Positions 22,084-33,529 of a DNA stretch of 64,000 nt are shown here, piece after piece. The DNA is taken from the NCBI GenBank assembly GCA_964036195.1, contig OZ038452.1, forward strand, positions 11,836,704-11,900,703, read 5' to 3'. The position numbers were made by a program, and so were the translations under genes. This stretch comes from Sphaerolaimus hirsutus. Lineage: Eukaryota > Nematoda > Chromadorea > Monhysterida > Sphaerolaimidae. The first letter of the stretch is position 1, and every line of letters begins with the position of its first letter. Under the pieces are notes generated by a model. That model was not told where the DNA came from and did not search any database. It was given only the letters and a program-made list of their open reading frames with translations.

Positions 22084-22624
22084 ATCCTGACACATGGACA
22101 ATGCAACAGATGCCCCATTTGGCTTGTGCCCAGTGTTCTGCTGGGTGCACCAGCTGTTCTCCTGCACCACTTGGCTGTGTCTTCTAATATTATTTGTTGG
22201 TGTTTGCCCAAAATGCCAACTCATGTGTTCACATTTTCACTTTCACATTCCTTCTTGTTGTAATTCAGTATGTCATTGTAGATTGAATCACTCAATGTTC
22301 ATGAAACAAGATGCTGTGCTGCATTGAGCGAGGCTTGTAAACTGTGCAATGGTTGCACAAGTGCATGTAGGCATCTGGCTGGGGTATGTGTGCAACTGCG
22401 ATGCACCACGGGTCCGGCCCAGTGCAGTGTGTCATATTGTCCATGTGCCTACCTACTTACTCGGCACATGTCCAATATGACACCTTTCCATGTGACTTTT
22501 CCTTGGTGCAGTTCTGCTTACTTTTTTACATTCCTCCCCATTTTTCTGATAAGTGACTGGGTGAAATGCTCTAAAATTTTAACCATTATAGATATACTCG
22601 GCAGACCGCAATAATTACCATCTT

Positions 22625-23080
22625 GTGGACAACCTGTGAGCAGGATACTTATGCATGCATCTTCACAAAAAAAGAAAAACATTGAATGAATGTTAAGGCG
22701 GTGTCGCGTACAAGTGACACACATTTTTTCTGATACACTTTTTTCAGAGTAATTTTTATTTTATTGACGATGACGTCATGATGGAGTGTGCCATTCAGAA
22801 AAATGCGTAGCATGCGGTCTTCGGAGTATCCTAATGTATCTAATTGTGGATAGATGTCACAAAACTGTGGTCGATCCATGACACACAGACTCTGTGCTAC
22901 CCATCACTGGATGAATTAGATTGAAAAAGCTTGTAGATGGGTTTCATAGCATCTTTGTGGTATGTATTTATTTTGTCTAGGAAATGCCACATTTTTATGG
23001 TATTTCTCCTGCTAGCTGGGAGGTTTTCAAAAAATTCCAGTTTTTATAATGTTCATATTGCACTGGGTAGAACAGGGGCC
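22625..23080. other. Unassigned DNA
   Basis: There is no recognised gene or repeat. Short ORFs on the minus strand have no domain features. Confidence 0.4.
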
Positions 23081-23276
23081 AGTTCCGCAAGTGGAAAAGT
23101 TAAGAGTTGAGTAAAATGACAAATGACAAGTTATGAGTAAAGTTAAGAGTTGAGTAAAACGACAAATGATTTTACTCAACTCTTAACTTTTTACTTTACT
23201 CTTAACTTATCTTTTATCATTTTACTCAACTCTTAAGTTTTAACTCTTAACTTTTCCATTTGCGGAACCGGCACCT
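23081..23276. mobile_element. Foldback element (CCAGTTCCGCAAGTGG)
   Basis: GGGGCCAGTTCCGCAAGTGG is inverted at the right end (CCATTTGCGGAACCGGCACC). The interior is made of AGTTAAGAGTTGAGTAAAA units and their inverses. Related copies are at 29676-29848 and 36150-36378, with AAGTGAAATGGCAAA interiors instead. Confidence 0.7.
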
Positions 23277-23279
23277 GGT

Positions 23280-24276
23280 TGACACTACTTTTGCACCTGT
23301 TGCTACAATGTCTTGCCAAATTCAAATGCAATTCATTGTGGCACTGTCATCACTTTTTTAATGGAAATCTTTTAACACTTCACTGTTTTCTGCACAAAAC
23401 AATTACGAAAAGTGTATGACAAATTTCTTTCATAACAAATGTCTGGGACCCTCACATTGGTTTAACTGTTTGTTATCACAATGAAAAATTGGAAGGTTGC
23501 CAATGGCAGGTTGTATTGTTATGTTGTTGTTTGGCTGAAAGGTTTCCTATTCCATTTGTTATGTTTTCATTATTTGCAGAGTGTATTACCAAATTTGAAC
23601 TTGATTGTTTATATTGGTTTAAGTCTGTTGTCATTTGATTGGAAAATTGGAAGGTTTCCAAATGTTAGGTGCCTTGCTATTTTGCAGGTTTGTTTAGAAG
23701 TGCTTTATTGCAATGCCATTTGCAGATGGTATTTGCATTGAATTAAGCAAATTTGTAAATACCGTACTGTATAAGCATTTACACTTTAGTTGCATATCTT
23801 TTTTTGATTATTGACTCCATCAATTCACACAAAACTCTAATGCCAAACTTTTTGGCTGAGTAAAGTGTGGAAAAATATATTCAAGCTGTTATTTTCTACT
23901 TGCCACATAGAAATATTTAGAATTGACGCCATGTCTTCTTTACAGTGAATTTTGTGCAGTGTAATTTTCTGATTATTGATAAATTTTTGGGGGGAGGGGA
24001 CATTTGAAAATGAAATTCAAAGATGCTGTATGTATTGAGCCTTTGACAGGATTATTTCACTGTGGAAATGGTCCTTTATTCGTGCATCCTGAGCAAGATT
24101 TATTTGTATATCACAAGGAAAATTTTAGATGCAGACTATGTTTCTTTAAAATACATTTTGCTGGTGTCAATTTTCTGTCTGCGCTATAATTCTTTTTGTG
24201 GCACAGAAATGTATGTACGTTTCAACCATGTATGTATTTATGCACGTTTCAACCTCATAACCACATACTTTTTCAT
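23280..24276. other. AT-rich unique DNA
   Basis: No repeat family and no credible gene. The phrase GAAAATTGGAAGGTT occurs at 23483 and 23641. The 60-95-codon ORFs have no recognisable domains. Confidence 0.45.
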
Positions 24277-24805
24277 CAGGGGTATCTTGAATTTTGACCC
24301 TCCGAGTGGTTGGATAGATAGCAAATCGCTCCTCTGGAGGGATAGATAGCTGAAAAATTTTCTGGGGGGGGGTTGGGGGGGGGTTTGGGGGGGGTTGTGG
24401 TGGTTCGATATATAGGCTTTTTCGGGGCATAGAAGGAAGAAAAGGGAGAAAAATCGCTAAAAGTAGTTGTAAAATAGCTCAAAATGGGTATACAAGAGCA
24501 TATAGTACTTAAAATAGCTGAAAATAGGCAGTTATACGCATGAACCAGTGATTTTGGAGGTGAAAATCTATATATAGGTATGAAAAATAGCGATTTTGAG
24601 CGAAAATTAGGGTATAGTTTCTGAAAAATCGCTCCAGATAGGTAGATAGCTGGGCGATTTGGGGGGGGGTTTAGGGGGTAGTAGCCCAAAATTTTGCCTC
24701 CGGGATAGATAGATAGCTGAGCGGCCTCCGGGATAGATAGATAGCTGGGCGGTTTGGGGGGGGGGGTAACCCCCCCCCCCCAACCCCCCCCATTCGAGAC
24801 CCCTG
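24277..24805. mobile_element. Fam2 hAT-type MITE, type copy, 529 bp
   Basis: It starts CAGGGGTATCTTGAATTTTG and ends ATTCGAGACCCCTG, with a perfect TSD TTTTTCAT at 24269-24276 and 24806-24813. The interior holds GATAGATAGCTGAGCGG boxes at both ends, G runs, and the centre GTGATTTTGGAGGTGAAAATC. It is the best copy for defining the family. It has no ORF of its own. Confidence 0.92.
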
Positions 24806-24813
24806 TTTTTCAT

Positions 24814-26760
24814 AAAGATTTGCATGCAATGTTTGGTTGATAAAAATCGACCCAATTTAGATACACTTTTTATTTCCATATTTATTTCAACACATTTTAA
24901 CCTGAAATGTGATGTTTTGAAAACTTGATCACTTGCTAAATACCTGTAGCAAGCTGATTATTATTGATCAATACAATGCAATTTTGTTGCATTGGTAAAA
25001 AAATTATTAAACACATATTCCCGAACTGCAGCTGCGCCCGCCGTCTGTCCCAGTAATTGGGCAGCGGCTTGGACTTGGACATATTTACACCGATCTTGCC
25101 AATTTTTGCCGAATTTGGATATAGTCATGATTTTGGACTAAATATTATATTGTGTGTGACTCGACATGCACATTTATTTAGCTGGACCTCCTAAGACCTG
25201 AGTTGTACTCAGGCACGTTACTTTATTTTGTGCGTTCAATGAAAGTGTTCAGAATTATGTTTTTTTGCAAGTTTTCGTACCACTGCAGTACTTAGTTGGC
25301 ACAGGCACGATTTGTCGTTAAGTAGGTATTCAGTTGCAATGTGATTGCCCATTTTGTGCGATATTCATATTTCGGCTCGAATGCATTTTGCTCGTTTTTT
25401 CCTACTCGAAAACGTAGGAACACGTAGCGCGAAGGGAATCGATTTCAGAAAATGATGGAAGTTGATCTTTTTGTCTGCATATATCTCAATATTTACCTAA
25501 GTCCGTTGGTAGGACGGCATATTCACTTTTTACGTGTTGTATTGATCGCAACAATTCAATATCCAGCTTTGTGATTTTTTATTCTTGCTGGGCGACACAC
25601 TTTGTGAATAATTTTACCATATTTTGATGAATAGAGTGTCCATTTATGATGCACTTAATACAGTGGATTGTGAGAGAAAGTTTCCATTCGTTACTCAGAA
25701 TCAGATGCCATATGGTAGAATTTAGTGTAAAGTGTGGCGTCGCCAACCTCTCCTGCACTTATTGATCTGGTGAAATAGTTTTTTCAGAATTACGCGTTAA
25801 CGTGATTTTAGCTTGCATTTAGCAATGGCGCGGTTATTTACTTGGATGTCTATTCCCGTTTTCGTGCGTTTTCATAATTTTTTGTTTTTGATTGATATTT
25901 AAGGGATGATATTTGATCATTGATACAGTGATTATTACAATCACTGATAGGGCATGTCAACTCGAAATTGATTTTATTGTTCACTTGATCTTGGCGCGTA
26001 CTGAATAAGTTTTGTGATCGATTTGTGTCGTGAGCCATTTGCGTCGATTTGGCTTGTTAATTCAGTGTCAGCAGTTAGATACTGTTGATAGTGAGCGTAC
26101 ACTGTATTTTTGGCATTTATGAGATGCATGTAGTTCGCTCGCTCGTGTACACGATATTTATACACGATACACGTTGTTTCCAAGCGGCTTTATGTATGTA
26201 TACCTGAGTTTTTCACATCATTTTGGTTCCACTTTTTGTCTTTCGTCTGGATGTTAAGCCAACTATTGAGCATGATTCCATTTTGATGTATTTACATGCT
26301 TTGCCGGGAATTACCATAATCTGATGAATGATGATTCGAAAAATTCACTGCATTTTAAATCAAGCTGTCGTTAATGCAACATTTTGTGGGCAAAAATACA
26401 TTAGGTATTTATCAGATTGGGTAATGCAGAATATTACGTCGCAAAGCGTGCGCTCGTTTCTCGTGTGAAAATACTTTCACTGTCATTTGTCATTCTGATC
26501 TGCTATCTATTTCAATACCAGGTCACCGCTGTGCGCTTCCCACATTTATTTCAGTGCTTTATTTTTTATGTCAGTCAATATGACTTTGCGGATATCATGT
26601 TTAGTATTTTATGTACAATTTAGGAGGCTATTTTCGTTCCTTTCGGCTATTACTCATTTTGTTGTGATGCAGATCGAGTGTCCTTTGAATATATATAAAT
26701 ATGTATTTGTTTTTATTATTGTTTCGATTTAGATCATTTTTATAATATGTGTTACGTGTT
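24814..26760. other. Long unique non-coding stretch
   Basis: None of the repeat families is seen here, which makes it unusual for this window. 25020-25080 is GC-richer (GCAGCTGCGCCCGCCGTC). I find no convincing exon. It may be host intergenic or intronic DNA. Confidence 0.45.
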
Positions 26761-26764
26761 TGCT

Positions 26765-26915
26765 TTGAAAATTCCCCTGGGGGATGATACTTTCATCCGA
26801 ATTTTGAGGGGAAACTATTAAAGGGTGGTTAATTTTTCCCACCCGTTTTACATGGGGGATTATTCAAGAGGGGGAATTTTTCTAAACGGGGCAATTATCC
26901 GAGCCAATACGGAAT
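26765..26915. repeat. Fam9 interior fragment
   Basis: CCCCTGGGGGATGATACTTT, AATTTTGAGGGGAAAC and GGGGGATTATTCAAG match the Fam9 interior. The CCGTATT ends are reduced to CCAATACGGA on the right. Confidence 0.5.
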
Positions 26916-27363
26916 ATATACGTGTATTTTTTTATATTTTGTATAAGTTTTTGGCAATTATTTAACTGCATGCTTTACAGAAATACTTATTTAGAATGTC
27001 ATGATTTTTTGCTATTCGAGAATGACCAATAGTGAAGCCAATTTATTGCGACGTAATTAGATCAACATTTTGCTGTTTCGTTATTCAGTGCGATAAGCTA
27101 AATATTCAAATTTCACTGTAAAGTGTGTAGTCATCAGTCATTTTTTTCAGTAAATAGTTCATTGCGTTTCAATAAAACTGAAAACCGATTCCACTGTTTA
27201 AAAAAATCCTGCATGGACAGAGGTCAGTTTTGTGACGCGGCTTTTCATGCGATTTCGCAGCGGCCAATGATCGATTACGTTCGTACTTATATGCCATTTT
27301 GAATATTGGTTGCATGCTACGAGATCAGGGTGTTAGTAGGCAGTGGATGGCAGGGGTCTCCAA
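26916..27363. other. Unique AT-rich DNA
   Basis: Nothing is recognised except a Fam2-like terminus (GCAGGGGTCTCCAACAGGGG) near 27351-27370. Confidence 0.4.
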
Positions 27364-27475
27364 CAGGGGAGGCTAGGGTTCAGACGATATGACTTTTCGT
27401 TATCGATACTCCATATTTAAAAATGGTCGGTATCGATATTTTTATATTTTTGATATTTTGCTTTGGTATAGCAAG
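27364..27475. mobile_element. Fam4 (ATATCG) left-end fragment
   Basis: The terminus TAGGGTTCAGACGATATGAC is followed by TATCGATA repeats up to TTTGGTATAGCAAG, which matches the inner Fam4 sequence at about 6380-6395. The rest is absent. Confidence 0.7.
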
Positions 27476-27925
27476 TAGGGTTCAAACGGGATCCCAATCT
27501 CGAATCCCGTGACATTTCGGGATTTTGTGGCCCTGATCCCGAAATCTCAAAAAACGAATCCCGATCCCGAAACTTTTGAAATCCCAATCCGGATCCCGAA
27601 ATTTTTTTACTCAATCCTGATCCCAATCCCAGAAAATTTGCCACCTTTTAAAAAAAACATTTTTGCAAATTTTTAAGAAATGTGACCAGGCACTTTGTGA
27701 GCACTTTTCCGGCATGTGTGCGTGTTTTTAAACTTATTTTTGTGGTAAATTAAGGAAAATCCTCCAATATGAGAACTTTTTCAAAGAAAAAAGAAAAACA
27801 TTCCTGAAAAAATGCCAATCCCGGTCCGGATCCCGAGACACCAATCCCGATCCCAAAAATCTGAAAAGACCAATCCCGATCTCGAAAGCCCAATCCCGAT
27901 CCCGATCCCCATCCCAAATTGAACA
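27476..27925. mobile_element. Fam3 (ATCCCG) MITE, decayed right end
   Basis: The left end TAGGGTTCAAACGGGATCCC is clear and the ATCCCG/ATCCTG units are mutated. The right end reads ATCCCAAATTGAAC instead of CGTTTGAACCCTA. A core of GCATGTGTGCGTG separates the two array blocks. Confidence 0.75.
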
Positions 27926-27948
27926 AAATTGTACAACCTGTGCAGCAA

Positions 27949-28601
27949 GGGCGAGATCTCGGCCGTAAAGTAAGCCTGGCCGTAAAGTAAATCCGGCCGT
28001 AATGTTTTCTACTAATTCAATTCGATTCTTCATTTACCACTCAGTATTCTTCGACTACTACTAAATACGTATACTCGAGTGCTGCGTAAATACGTTTATG
28101 TTTCCTCGAGAAAAAATACCGGTACTCACTTACTCACGTACTTTTTGAAAGTACGCGAGTACAGAAAACGTAATTGAGAACATTTTTTGAGTGCATAAAA
28201 AGCAAAAAATCACTCACACAAATATAAACAGCTAAAAAACTAGCGTAAAATAACAACAGAAATTATAGAATTCGCGATGGGTAGGGATAGCGACAACTCT
28301 CGCTTTCACCTATACTTATTTTTACATTTTCCTAGATACAAAATCGAAAAATTTCTTACTTTCACGCTTTCCCTGAGCATTTACAGATATTTACGTTTAC
28401 TCACCTTTTACACAGTGTAAAAGTAGAAAAAAATTACTTTGCGTTTTCTGTACTCAGGTGTGACTAAAAATAAAATACTTTACGTTTACGTTTACTTTGA
28501 AACAAGTTCAGTACTTTTGACAACTCTGCTGTAATGATGCCCGGCCGAAAGTGGCACCCTCTACTTTACGGCTGGGTTTACCTTACGGCCGGACCATCCC
28601 C
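27949..28601. mobile_element. MITE with GGCCGTAA-rich ends, 653 bp
   Basis: The ends are GGGCGAGATCTCGGCCGTAA and the partial inverse TTACGGCCGGACCATCCCC, with a perfect 8-bp TSD TGCAGCAA at 27941-27948 and 28602-28609. GGCCGTAAAGTA units recur at both ends. The core shares the GTACTTTTTGAAAGTAC palindrome and about 100 bp around it with Fam6. Confidence 0.8.
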
Positions 28602-28705
28602 TGCAGCAAGTGCTGCACCCACAAATAAAATACGTGACAGGTGTGCCATGCTAAACCAATGACACCATTTCAAACCCAGAGTCAATCAGTTTTGTTTGTT
28701 ATGGC

Positions 28706-28860
28706 TAGTGATGGAAAATGCCATGGCGCTTTTTTGCTGTCACACTATTGGCTCCTGGCGCTACATGCATGAAAAGCGCCATAGTGCTTTCGGCGCTCAG
28801 CGCCTCAGCCATGAAAAGCGCCATGGAGTTTTTGGCGCCATTCTGCTTTTTGGGGGGTAT
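28706..28860. mobile_element. Fam7 (GGCGCC) partial copy
   Basis: TAGTGATGGAAAATGCCATG starts a block of GCGCCATGG-type units up to about 28850. No right terminus is found. Confidence 0.6.
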
Positions 28861-29114
28861 TTGTGCCGTACGCGTACGGAATTGAGGCCAAATGCTGATT
28901 TGAAGAAAATGTCAAGAAAGAAGAGAATGTCAAATCTTGAAGTAAATTTTTGCATGAAGGGACTGATCAAAATTCTGCTTGAGAATGTCACATTGGCTAC
29001 ACATTCGTTTTCGCCGTGACTTTGTGAAAACTGAAATGGCGACATCCAGCCTACTCTTATTGTACGCTATTAGCGTTTTAGGTTTCAAATTTTCAAATTA
29101 AAACTGTCAATATA

Positions 29115-29514
29115 CCGTATTACCTCGAAATACCCCCATGGGGGTTTATTTTTTCGCCAGCAGAATTTGAGGGGGGGTTTATTCGAGTGGGGTTATTATT
29201 TTGTCAGAAATTTTCGTAGGGATCGTAGTAAAAAGTGAGCATTTGCGTACTCAAAACAGCTAATAAATGTGTCCAAAGCTACACAAACTAGTCTGATAGC
29301 ACAAACTAGTCTAGTGTAGCTGCAATGCAAATTAGCAGTAATATACATCCTGTACATTGTATACGTGACGTATTTATTACGTACATGACGTACATCTGTA
29401 CATCATTCCGAAGGGGGCTATTTCGTGGGGGGGGGGGGTGTTTATTATTTCCCCAGCCCATTTTGAGGGGGGGGGGGTTTAATTCGAGGGGGGGGATAAT
29501 TCGAGGTAATACGG
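29115..29514. mobile_element. Fam9 MITE, 400 bp, TA target
   Basis: The ends are CCGTATTACCTCGAAATACC and ATTCGAGGTAATACGG, bounded by TA at 29113-29114 and 29515-29516. G runs (TTGAGGGGGGG) lie near both ends. The TA duplication suggests a Tc1/mariner-like transposase, but none is present. Confidence 0.8.
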
Positions 29515-29671
29515 TAAATAAAACACAATGATTCAACGATGTTGATTAATTTGTCACAAGCACTTAAGCCGCCTATGGCGCCTAGCATTGGTATCACTCA
29601 GTCTTTCGTTACTCAACTTGCACCCAGTTGTTTCTTGAAAGGTTCTAGCAGTTTTTGTGCCGTCCAAGCAC

Positions 29672-29848
29672 AGCAGGGGCCAGTTCCGCAAGTGGAGAAG
29701 TAGAACGGCAAAGGTGAAGTGAAATGGCAAAAGCGAAGTGAATTAAGAAGTAAAATGGCAAGCGCGGGTGAAATAACACAGGTATTATTTTATATCATTT
29801 TTGCCATTTTACTTCTCACTTCTTCACTTGCGGAACTGGTCCCAGGTT
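29672..29848. mobile_element. Foldback element (CCAGTTCCGCAAGTGG)
   Basis: CAGGGGCCAGTTCCGCAAGT is inverted as ACTTGCGGAACTGGTCCCAG. The arms contain AAGTGAAATGGCAAAAG. It is related to 23081 and 36150. A remnant of the 165-bp MITE lies just before it, at 29557-29577. Confidence 0.7.
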
Positions 29849-29849
29849 T

Positions 29850-30445
29850 ACTTACATCGTCACTTCTGAGGATTTGTTGTATGCGGGCCGGACGCTTGCC
29901 AAAGAAGTAGGTAGCGGTGGTGCTATCTTGCTTTGGCGCATGGAAAGCACCATCGCGCTGAATGCAGGCAACACACCGTAGCACAGGGCGCCCGAAAAGC
30001 ACAGCGGCACACACCGGCAACTTGGGTTAGAAGGCACCCAGAAAGGTGGCACAGGCGTGACAGCCCCAAAACCGGCTGCAGCAAGCACACGCCGATCGGC
30101 GCAAACGACCACCAACTAACCCCAAACACACGGCGAGATGGCCGCTGCCGTCGCACACGGAAAGACGCGAGCCGCCAGCAGTCACACTCTGAGCAGCCAA
30201 GCGGCCAACCGACGCCCAGTCGCCCACCTGCTACAAAGTCATCGCACGGGCCAACCAACACGCAACACACGCAGACAACGAGCGATGCAGCAAAATGCAC
30301 AATCAAACAGCTATCAGATCAGTGGAACAGTTATCACAGCTCAATCAGAGATCACAGTGAATCACTCAGCGTTGCCATTTCCCGTTGCGTCTTCGTGCCT
30401 TATTTTCAGCACATTGTTTCTGCAGCATACCACCACAAATGATGA
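29850..30445. other. GC-richer stretch with long open frames
   Basis: A 169-codon plus-strand frame (29933-30442, Gln/Thr/Arg/His-rich) overlaps a 127-codon minus-strand frame rich in Cys and Leu (29923-30306). Neither has a domain I recognise. No splice sites or repeat termini bound it. It could be a decayed exon or the inside of an unknown element, so I do not call a gene. Confidence 0.3.
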
Positions 30446-30559
30446 TCACCCACCACACCTGAAATAGACAAACGTAGTATTAATAAATGAAATCATGGGT
30501 TTACAGCAATGAAATGAAAAAGAACCACGGTGCTGGCACCAAAGCCAATTGCTTGATTT

Positions 30560-31151
30560 TACAATGTCTTTTAAAAAGCTGCAAGATGTGGCTTTATGTC
30601 AACATATATAGGTAAATCAGACAAGTGGCAATACTCTGTGATGTTATTTATGACCATATGATGTCTGTGGAGCCATGGGATAGCATTATAAGTGGTAATT
30701 TGTGTCAAAAATGTCCATTTTTTGTTGACATGTTCGTATATCGCCTTATAGTCAAATGTTCTTGACTTAAAGTGAAGTTTGGCACGGAATAGTGATGAAA
30801 CAAGGTTATAAAAGGAGGTTGTTACTTTGGGAGTGATGTTACACACTGTGGAGGTACATGGAAGCACAGTACCTGAATATTATATACTATGACATATGAC
30901 GGCTTATTAACCCATGGTAGCACATAGAAATGGATGCTTTGATACTATGATGCTTTGATTTGATACTAAAAATGCCACAAAACCAATGAAAACATCCACC
31001 TATGTCAATTTGTGTGTGAAATTGCGCGCTTGCGCGCAAAAATTTTGCAAAATACCTTGTGTTTAGTACTAAAAATTACGGCTAATGTTTTTTTCAAGCA
31101 TTTCGGTCATCGTGTTTAAAAAAAACGTTTTAAAAACATTGGCCAACCCTA
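30560..31151. mobile_element. Fam1 copy, left terminus eroded
   Basis: It is collinear with Fam1 and ends GGCCAACCCTA. It has a 17-bp internal duplication of TGATACTATGATGCTTTGAT type near 30940. The left TAGGGTT end is not recognisable. Confidence 0.75.
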
Positions 31152-31218
31152 GGCTTGAATGGCATCAAAAAAGCGATTGCGTAACAGAAAGGGGATAGTT
31201 ACCGAAACTGGTAGATAC

Positions 31219-31367
31219 CTTTCAAAGACTCGCTCATCCTGACAGCGAACGTAGAAGGGGGTGCATTCGATGGAATTCAACCGGTCTGGCAAACCCTTGC
31301 GGCGCAAATCGCTCGGCACCGATCCGTCAACGTCGTGCGATGAGTCATGGTTGCGTCTGCAAGGGTT
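31219..31367 (-). pseudogene. Chitin-binding (CBM14-like) exon, last in order
   Basis: Reading on the minus strand after AAAG, the segment encodes NPCRRNHDSSHDVDG, then RLNSIECTPFYVRCQDERVF, and meets a donor-like GTATCT. The C-TPFYVRC pattern is that of a peritrophin-A/CBM14 chitin-binding domain, a secreted Cys-rich fold. This exon itself has no stop, but its neighbours are disabled. The assignment rests on the pattern and on the similar exons at 31479-33690. Confidence 0.5.
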
Positions 31368-31478
31368 CTTTATGTCTACTCTACTCGAGCGAGGAAGTGA
31401 GTCGTTATAGAAATTAGACCAAAGACCATTTCATCGACCCGGAAATTGAAAAAAAAACCCGGCATTACGTGAACTCAC

Positions 31479-31616
31479 TTCCAGATCGGTGTAGCACCAG
31501 GGGCGGAAAAGGCATTCGCCCAGCTGGGCGTTGTAGCCCAGCCAGGGCTCGTTGCACCAGCGTCGATGCACATGCCGTTGGCGCACGGGACGAACATCGC
31601 CTGACACTTGGACAGC
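31479..31616 (-). pseudogene. Chitin-binding (CBM14-like) exon with a frameshift
   Basis: The acceptor is ACACTTTGCAG and the donor GGAA|GTGAGT. One frame gives SKCQAMFVPCANG; another gives RRWCNEPWLGYNAQLGECLF and PWC. Joined, they follow the CBM14 order C-FVxCxNG-C-P-GYN-LG-C-P-C. The frame changes near 31558, so the exon is disabled unless the assembly has an error there. Confidence 0.6.
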
Positions 31617-31624
31617 CTGCAAAG

Positions 31625-32660
31625 TGTACAGGTGGGGATTAATTTTTCCGGGGGCAGCGACGACTCACTATAGAGGGGGTTGCCGTAAATGTGGAAAAAA
31701 ATTGCGGTTTTTTCACTGTCCCGCACAGGTCCGGCCCCCACTTGATTTCTACACTTGAACACTACACAGCTATACTTGAAAAAGGGGCGCCAGGCGCCAC
31801 AGGAAAATGGCGCCAAACGCTACTGGCCCCTACAAATGGCGCCAGTGCCATGTCACCATTCCATCACTAATCCTGAATCCTCAATATTTATTCCCTATCA
31901 GAAACCCTAAATTTTAAAATGCAGTTTTCACTTTTATTTTGTTACAAACTTGACACGCTGGTTTAGGGTGTTTTATAGAGGAGGGTTTAAGGTTCCAATT
32001 TGCATATAAAACTAGGTATAGCTCATGAATGCCTCCATTAAAAAATTTACTGGGTGTGAATTTATAATTGAATATTTTGACAATTTTTGTTCCTGAGATG
32101 ACGTAATTATAACATCATAAAATTCACCTTAAGTAAATTTTCTAATGGAGGTGTTTTAGAGGTAAAGTTTTTTTTACGCAACTTGGAACCTCTATAATCC
32201 GTCCAGCGTGACAGTTGTGTACAAAAATCACAGCAAAAAGTGGATTTTAAAAGTTGCTAAAATTTATTTTTTTCTGCCGCTTAGGGGATTTGGGTTTGAA
32301 GTTAGGGTATGGAATGGCGCTGGTGCCATTTGAATGTGCCAAAGGGCGCCATATCATGGTGACCTTTTCCTGTGACGCCATTGGCGTCTAGCGCCACTTT
32401 TTTAAGCTGTAGCATAAGAAATCAAATGGGGGCCGGACCTGTGTGGGACAGTGAAAACGCCACTAAAAATAGTTATGTATACGGAGATGCACTCTTCAGT
32501 GTGTCGCCGCGGCCCCTTCCATTCATGAGGAGTAGAGGGGGGGTTATGCCTACATACCACTCAAGATTTAGCTTTCCACCACCCCCACAGCCGGCGATAT
32601 GGCATCCGAAGTGAAATAAAAAATACGGGGCCGGACTTGTTCGGGCAGGTGTATACATTT
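31625..32660. repeat. Foldback related to 50398-51528, with Fam7 bits
   Basis: CACTGTCCCGCACAGGTCCGG near 31715 is inverted near 32430 (GGCCGGACCTGTGTGGGACA). The middle has AATGCCTCCATTAAAAAATT and its inverse around ATTTTTGTTCCTGAGATGAC, much like 50890-51050. GGCGCC fragments with a CCATCACTA end lie at 31775-31869 and 32305-32400. Confidence 0.6.
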
Positions 32661-32693
32661 ATTTTTTTATGTTATAGTTTACATTGTGTTGAC

Positions 32694-32929
32694 TAGGGAT
32701 GGCCGATGTTTTTTTTTACCGTCCTTTTAAAAAAATTTTTTAAACCGGCATCGATCAGCTAAAAAATAAAACATCAGCTAATTTTTTTTGTGCTATGCAC
32801 TAGGTATCTTGCATTTTTGGGGGCGCAAGTGCGCAATTTCACATACACATTACCATTGGTGGCTCCACAGCCATTCTTTGGTTATATTTAGCATCACGGT
32901 CATTAAACAACATTTTTTGGCCATCCCTA
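32694..32929. mobile_element. Short Fam1-variant MITE, 236 bp
   Basis: It runs from TAGGGATGGCCGATG to TTTTTGGCCATCCCTA. The flanks GTGTTGAC (32686-32693) and GTGCTGAC (32930-32937) match at 7 of 8 positions. It keeps the AGGTATCTTGC and CATTGGTGG marks of Fam1 but has lost about two thirds of the body. Confidence 0.85.
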
Positions 32930-33198
32930 GTGCTGACACAAATATGAGTCACATGAATTTGCGATTTAACTGGTGCGTGTGGAAATAAGAATAGGAAATA
33001 AGGACACGCTTCCAAATATCCCACACTTTATATATGTGCCATTAGTTGCCAGAGTTGGACCAAAACAGTTTCTAGACCGCTCGACCTTATTTAAAAATTC
33101 CAGTATTCTCCGCCAAACAAACTAGGACTAAATAATCGAACACGAATTCAAAGAATTCTTGCGGACGTTCGCTTCCAGAAAAAAACACACGAACCCAC

Positions 33199-33438
33199 CA
33201 GTAACGCCACCCTGACCACACTGTGCATTCTCGGGGTAATCGCACACGGAATTGGCCGGGTGGAAGTACAAGCCCGCACTGGCCCACGACCGTGACTCCG
33301 CCCACGCACCGCACTACTGGCTGCAGTTGGCGTGCGCGTACAGGCAGTCTGTTTGACCCCGACACGAGCTCGCTGGTTTCCTGGTCGCTTGCTCAGAGGT
33401 CGTCGCGGTGAGTGACACTGTGGTGGGTCGTGAAGCAA
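33199..33438 (-). pseudogene. Chitin-binding (CBM14-like) exon, two frameshifts
   Basis: Reading on the minus strand after TATTTTGCAG, one frame gives SSCRGQTDCLYAHANCSQY, the next RCVGGVTVVGQC, and the third GLYFHPANSVCDYPENAQC. Put in order, the three cover a whole CBM14 domain. The first shift looks like one base lost after CAGTA near 33317. A donor-like GTGGGT follows at 33198. This is a decayed copy of a domain found in extracellular chitin-binding proteins. Confidence 0.65.
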
Positions 33439-33529
33439 CTGCAAAATAGAGGGTGAGATAAGTGTATCAGCAATATCGACCATTTTTCGGATGTATCAAA
33501 CCTGTAATCTGTCCCCAAAACGGGGGTTT

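Larger units (their letters stand above)
20590..22620. repeat. Tandem dispersed repeat split by two MITEs
   Basis: The host repeat is the same as at 18880. Joining 20759, 21371-21398 and 22092 restores an order found intact near 20050-20110 and 49465-49520. This gives empty-site evidence for both insertions. Confidence 0.8.

Noticed and set aside
29923-30442. Overlapping long ORFs as a Cys-rich secreted protein gene
   Set aside because: No spacing of Cys fits a known fold, there are no splice sites, and both strands are open, as expected for GC-rich DNA. Listed only as an unassigned stretch.
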